A stretch of DNA of 64,000 nt from Crocodylus rhombifer (lineage: Eukaryota; Chordata; Crocodylia; Crocodylidae): NCBI GenBank assembly GCA_038503035.1, contig JAVSML010025212.1, positions 124,001 to 188,000 on the forward strand, written 5' to 3'. The position numbers were made by a program, and so were the translations under genes. Below the pieces are notes generated by a model. It saw nothing but the letters and a program-made list of their open reading frames with translations. It was not told where the DNA came from and searched no databases. This document shows positions 59,236-64,000 of this stretch, piece by piece (position 1 is the first letter of the stretch; each line of letters opens with the position of its first letter).

Positions 59236-60429
59236 CAGGTTTCCCTTGATTTATGCAGGTTATATTTATTTGAATTCGCTTTTATGTGATGACCTTTTAT
59301 ATACCCAAAATTCGTTATATGCAAGGTAAATTTGCTCTTATGCTATCAGCATAGGCACTCTGCCCCTCCCCCAAGCAGGCAAGTCTGTGAGGGGAGGAGA
59401 CAGGGCCATGAGAGGAGAGGACAGGAGTGGGGAGGGGAGGGGAAAGGGCCATCGGACCAGGGCCCCACTCACCCCAGCCCCTGCTGCAGCAGCCCCAGGA
59501 GCAGCTGAAGCCAGCTGCCTGCAGCCACTGGGCTGCACTCTGCCCCGAACTCTCTGGGGCTCCACTTCCCCTGGGGCACTGTGCCCTGAACCCCCCCGGG
59601 GCTCTGCTTCCCCTAAGGCATCATGCCCCAAACCCCTTGGCACAGCACAGCCCAGCGGCTGCAAGCAGGTGGCGTTTGCCATTCCTTGGGCTGCTGCAAG
59701 GGTGGGTGGCAGCTTGCAGCAAGATGAGAGCAAGCTGGGGCCGGCGGCTGCTTCAGTCTTGGGCCGGCAGTGGCATTGGGCTCTTCCTGGTGCTCAGGAC
59801 GGGCTGTGGCTACGGGAGGGGGGCTGCTGCCACCCCAAAATTCACTGTAGTCCCCCCCCCCAGTGCCACCGCCAAGTGCCGGGAAGAGCCCCAGCCTGCA
59901 GTGGCTGCTGGCCCCAGCCTGCTCTCGTCCTCCTGCAGGCTGCCACCTGCTGCAGCCCTGGGAGAAGCAGACGCTGCCAGCTTGCAGCCTCTGGATTGTG
60001 CCATGCTGGGGGGTTCAGGGCACCATGCCCTGGGGGAAGCAGAGCCCCGGGGGGTTCAGGACACGTGCAACACAGTGGCTGCAGGCAGCTGGCGTCGGCC
60101 ACTCTCACGGCTGCGGTGAGTGAAGAGAAGTGGAGCAGTGGGGTGAGTGGGGAAAAGTGGGGTACCACCCGCCCTGAGTGGCAGGAAGAGCCCGGTGCCA
60201 CCCCTACTGAAGCCCCGGGAGCGGCAGACGCTGCCTGCTTTCAGCCACTGAGCTGCCCCACACACCTCTCACTGCCCCTTCCCTACCCTCAGCCTCACTC
60301 CCTCCTTCCCTCACTGCCATGGGAACGCATCCCTATCTGTTCCATTGTAAACTGGGTTCGCTTTATGCAAATTTGATTTATGTGCCGTTCTCCGGGAACG
60401 CATCTACTGCATAAATTGACGGAAACCTG
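59236..60429. mobile_element. Tigger-like element, 1.19 kb, GC-rich core
   Basis: Ends CAGGTTTCCCTTGATTTATG and, read inward from the right, CAGGTTTCCGTCAATTTATG; 20 of 23 terminal bases match. TA flanks are at 59234-59235 and 60430-60431. The core (59340-60320) is highly GC-rich with imperfect internal repetition of CCCTGGGG/GGGCTCTGCTTCCCC-type words. Its 329-codon frame lacks any transposase motif, so I call it non-autonomous. Confidence 0.85.
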
Positions 60430-60431
60430 TA

Positions 60432-62129
60432 TGTCTTATTTAGGGGTACTGGTATACAAGACAAAATGGCATTTATTTGCCTTTTCAAAACGTTTCATTA
60501 CATTCTTCATCTCCATGTTCCTTCACTGTTTTGTTTTTTTCCTCCATGTGGTAACACCCAAATATAAAAGAAAATGTTGCTTATGCTTAGATATGCTTCA
60601 GTAAACAATTTGATTCATTACTATTCATATTTTAAGTAATAATGACTGAAAGTCTGAATCATGACCAGAGACTAAAGTTATGCTAAGTACTGAACAAGGA
60701 TGTATGATGATGAGGATGTTCTTGTCCTAATACCCTCTTAAATTTACCTTTTAGTAATTTATGCTGTTTTTTTCTTCTTGGATTTCACTCAGCTCAAACT
60801 GTGCAAGTAATTATACCTTTTCCTTCTTTTGGTTTATGTAAACAATCACAACTATAGTGTATTTGCATTTTGATATTACAGCTTGTTATTTCTTAAATAC
60901 AATTTGAGGATCTACTTCCACTTTTATTGTTTGAGAAAAGTCATAAACCATTTAAATGAGGACTTTTAAAAATGTCCATCTTTAATAAGGTTACTTAAAT
61001 TGGAAGTGATCCTTTACCTGCTGCTATCATTACACATGCACACACGTTAAAAGAATGTTTTGCTGTTACAATATCAAATATTTGAAAGTTTGGAAATATG
61101 AAAGTTCTGGCTGCTGGGGCAATTTGAGCTTAACCCCACAGTGGTTTTGCATTATGACAGTCTTTATCTAAAAGACTGTTTTAGGATCTCTCTCATCATT
61201 TCTATACCAGCTATAGCCATCACAATCCTGAGTGTTTTTTCATTAAGTGACCACTACAAAGTAAAACCAAATTATACTGTTTTTTACCAATTCACTCAAT
61301 TCTCACAGTGCTTTTAATTATTCAGATGATGTACATTAATGTGCATGGTTACATTTGCATATATAATACCACATGGTAGCTGAATTAAAACAAACAGACT
61401 GGAATTTACCACGAAGATGCTAGTTTAAACTGACAGTGGAAAATACATTTCCAGTACCCATGTTTACTTTGCATTGTATAATTTCCATAAACAATTGACT
61501 CTTACATAAAGGACAAAGACCGTGCTCTCGTGCCACATTTATTTATGCTTTAGTGTTTAATGAAAGCAGGGAACTTATTATGTCTCTGGCAGTTCATTTG
61601 TAAAATGCACTTTTGGGCCCAGTACACTACTGTATCAATTCTTGGCAGAACCAAAAGTTTGTAGAAAGTAAAATTCATGTTATCAAAATTCTGTGTTTAA
61701 ACTTTCAAAAGATCCTCATTGTTCTCATGTAATTTACTGCCCTCTCCTCCACCCCCAAATCTAGCCTTGCAGGCTCTCTAAAGAGGACTTCAGGGTTAGA
61801 TTGTTTCAAAGGAGTCCTTTAGATTTGTTTTAATGTGTTAGCCAGAAGGGTCCCATTTGCACCAGTTATTTTAATAATTCTTTCATAGTCCAAATACACC
61901 ATCAGTACATTTCTTGTAGGCTCACAGTAGAAGGTAAACCCTCAATCCTGTAAATGCCTTCATATAACTATTTGCAAAGCTGAAGCGGAGGGAAGAATCC
62001 AAAGTAGGATCCCTTATACTAGGGCAGACCACTGTACTTCTAGTTTGCTAGGCCAGGCTAAAACTAGGCATTATAACCTGTATTCATGAATATATTAACT
62101 GGAAGTAATTATTACATTATTACTTTTCT
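60432..62129. other. Intron, nothing recognised
   Basis: AT-rich single-copy-looking sequence; no exon or repeat was recognised. Confidence 0.45.
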
Positions 62130-62395
62130 CAGTAACTGGAGGGGACAGGAGTAGGAGTTTTGGCCTCAAACTGCAGCAGAGGAAATTTAGGCTGGAGATT
62201 AAAAAGAACCTTCTCACCATGAGGGTGTTCAAACATTGAAAGAGGCTACCTAGAAAAGTTGTGGAATCTCCATCTCTGGAAGTTTTCAAGAGCAGGTTAG
62301 ACAGACACTTGCCTGGGATGATTTAGTCATAGATGATCCTGTCTTGGTGAACAAGATGACCTCAGGAGGTTCCTTCCAGCCCTACTTTCCTATGA
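62130..62395 (+). mobile_element. CR1 3' fragment, old
   Basis: The 3' terminus of a diverged CR1: a degraded LQQRKFRLEIKKN-like C-terminus, an LAGMI-like end, and the UTR block GATGACCTCAGGAGGTTCC followed by CTTCCAGCCCTACTTTCC. Confidence 0.85.
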
Positions 62396-62632
62396 CCACA
62401 TTGTGATGTATAATTAAACAATATATTAATAATTATGAAGAAAACACACATTCAGGTCAATGCTATGCTTTAGGCCCCTGGCACACAAGTTACACTTATA
62501 GCATGACTAATGTTTAAATAGTACCATAAATAGCAATATGCCATGTGTTCAGCCAATTTAAATTGCCATAAAATGGCAAAAGGCAGATTAGATTTGCATC
62601 TTTATAGGATAACTAAATAATATATATTAGAG

Positions 62633-63037
62633 TAGTGGTTCCTAAACCGTGGGCCAGAACCCCAAATGGGATCACAACATCAGTGGATGGGGCTACGATA
62701 AACAGGGACCGGGGGGGGGCACAGTCCCCCCCCCCCAGCTCTGCTTTGGCCATGCCACCTGCAGGGGAGGGGACAGAGGGGCTCTTCACTCTGCTCCAGC
62801 CACAGCAGCTATTGCCTCCCATGGGTGGCAGCCAGGGCTCGGGTGCTGTGGGCCCTAGCCCCGGGGGTGGGGGGCTATGGGTTGAGAATGAGGGGCACTG
62901 GCAGACCCAGGGGGCTGCGGGTAGGCAGTGAGGGACACCTTGGGGTGGTGGAGGGTTGCGAGGTGAGAGTGAGGGACCATGCTGAGGAAATGAGGTGATA
63001 AATAGGGTAGTGCTGAGGAAAAGTTTGGCATGCACAG
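62633..63037 (+). mobile_element. hAT-like element with perfect 8-bp TSD, 405 bp
   Basis: Identical flanking 8-mers TATTAGAG at 62625-62632 and 63038-63045. The left end is TAGTGGTTCCTAAAC and the right end read inward is CTGTGCATGCCAAAC (9 of 15 match, with GTG and AAAC conserved). G/C-rich interior, non-coding. Family member of 47287-47405. Confidence 0.85.
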
Positions 63038-63138
63038 TATTAGAGAGAAAGACAGAGAGAGTGTAGGGATGTAAGTTTTAGCTGTGCTGTTCTAAGGACA
63101 TAGGCAGACAATGTTCTTTGGGTGAATCTGATATCTTT

Positions 63139-63785
63139 TAGTAAGGCTAACTGCACCTGGTCATTCATCCACAGATGCATCACAAGCAGGTCCAAGGAAG
63201 TGGTCCTCCCCTTCTATGTGACATTGTTCAGGCTGCAGTTGGAGTACTGCATCCAGTTCTGGGTGCCGCACTTCAGGAGTAAGGGGCACCAGCAGTGTGG
63301 AGGGATCTGGCCAGCATTGAGAGGGTCCAGAGGAGGGACACTTGCACGGTCAGGGGGCAGCAGGGCAGGTCCTACGAGGAGAGGCTACGAGACCTGAACC
63401 TGTTCAGCCTCCACAAGAGAAGGCTGAGACTGGATCTGGTGGCCATCTATAAACTTACCAGGGGGGGACCAGCAGGGAACAGGAGAGACCCTGTTCCCCC
63501 AAGCACTACCAGCAGTAACTAGGAATAACGGCCACAAGTTGACTGTGAGAGTAGGTTCAGGCTAGACATCAGGAAGCACTACTTCACAGTCAGGACGGCT
63601 AGGATCTGGAACCAACTTCCAAGGGAAGTGGTGCTCACTCCTACCCTGGGGGTTTTCAAGAGGAGGCTAGATAATCACCTATCTGGGGTCATTTGATCCC
63701 AGCATTCATTCCTGCCCATGGCAGGGGGTCAGACTTGATGATCTGCTCAGGTCCCTTTCAACCCTATCAACTATGAATCAACTAT
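63139..63785 (+). mobile_element. CR1 3' fragment, young-looking but broken
   Basis: Starts within ORF2 at an ANCTWSFIHRC block and continues YCIQFWVPHF, GQQGRSYEERLRDLNLFSLH and KRRLRLDLVAIYKL with frameshifts, then a UTR GGGGGTCAGACTTGATGATC and a CAACTATGAATCAACTA tail. Same general subfamily as the 5-kb copy. Confidence 0.92.
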
Positions 63786-64000
63786 TAAAATAAAGTTTAT
63801 TTAAAAGATCTTGGTATGATGTTATGAACATAATCAATTCTGAGCGGTCACATTTAGGAAGCTGAAGCAGATATTCATAAGAACTCAGGAATTAAAACTC
63901 TCACTCAAGCACCTAAATATACAGCCCGATTTCGGGGCTAGATTAGGTCCCATTTAGATACCTCATCGAAGGGGCCAGGTCTTCCAAAGTGCTTAAAACC

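Noticed and set aside
59387..60376. 329-codon open frame on the plus strand
   Set aside because: Lies in the GC-rich core of a Tigger-like element, overlaps long frames on both strands, and shows no protein motif; high GC lengthens chance frames.
45728..64000. Search for CDC42BPA exon 1 (start MSGEVRLRQLEQF-type sequence on the minus strand)
   Set aside because: No matching segment or CpG-island promoter found; it is presumably to the right of the window.
1..64000. CRISPR array, operon or other prokaryote-like system
   Set aside because: No regularly spaced direct repeats with unique spacers and no compact gene clusters; the window is vertebrate intron.

Overview
The window is intronic DNA from a vertebrate. 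It is most likely a crocodilian or another non-avian sauropsid: CR1 LINEs dominate the interspersed repeats, one CR1 still has an unbroken ORF2, an old amniote MIR SINE is present, and hAT-like and Tigger-like DNA transposons are common. The host DNA is AT-rich. There is no sign of bacterial gene organisation, and a 10-base N gap marks it as a draft assembly.

The only host gene I can support is on the minus strand. It is CDC42BPA (MRCK-alpha), seen as three short consecutive coding exons at 45636-45727, 25453-25536 and 9928-10023. They run right to left, all have consensus splice sites, and all are joined in phase 0. Together they encode 90 residues: the end of the N-terminal extension, the glycine-rich ATP loop, the catalytic lysine and the alpha-C glutamate of an AGC kinase. 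The introns between them are about 20.1 kb and 15.4 kb. Both window ends lie inside further introns, and I found neither exon 1 nor the exon after DENYL.

The rest is transposon layering. 0-5 kb: two hAT-like elements in plain intron. 5.0-8.1 kb: a CR1 with an intact 950-codon ORF2. 14.6-18.4 kb: a second CR1 that keeps the esterase part of ORF1 but has a broken ORF2. 19.5-22.8 kb: a Tigger-like element enclosing an older decayed CR1. 23-34 kb: small DNA transposons, a fold-back MITE and a probable solo LTR. 35-40.5 kb: a minus-strand CR1 interrupted by a hAT-like element and by a Tigger-like element, the latter itself carrying another CR1. 41.5-45.4 kb: a hAT with a perfect 8-bp target duplication, another CR1 and a Tigger-like element. 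45.7-64 kb: a MIR split by a MITE, several CR1 3' ends, two Tigger-like elements with GC-rich cores and another perfect-TSD hAT.

The observation I rate highest concerns CR1 translation. In all three CR1 copies that span the ORF1/ORF2 junction, ORF1 ends in T TTA AAC TAG. This is a canonical -1 ribosomal frameshift heptamer placed directly on the stop codon, and in the two better-preserved copies a -1 slip there enters the ORF2 frame exactly. I do not see a new defence, toxin or metabolic system in this window.
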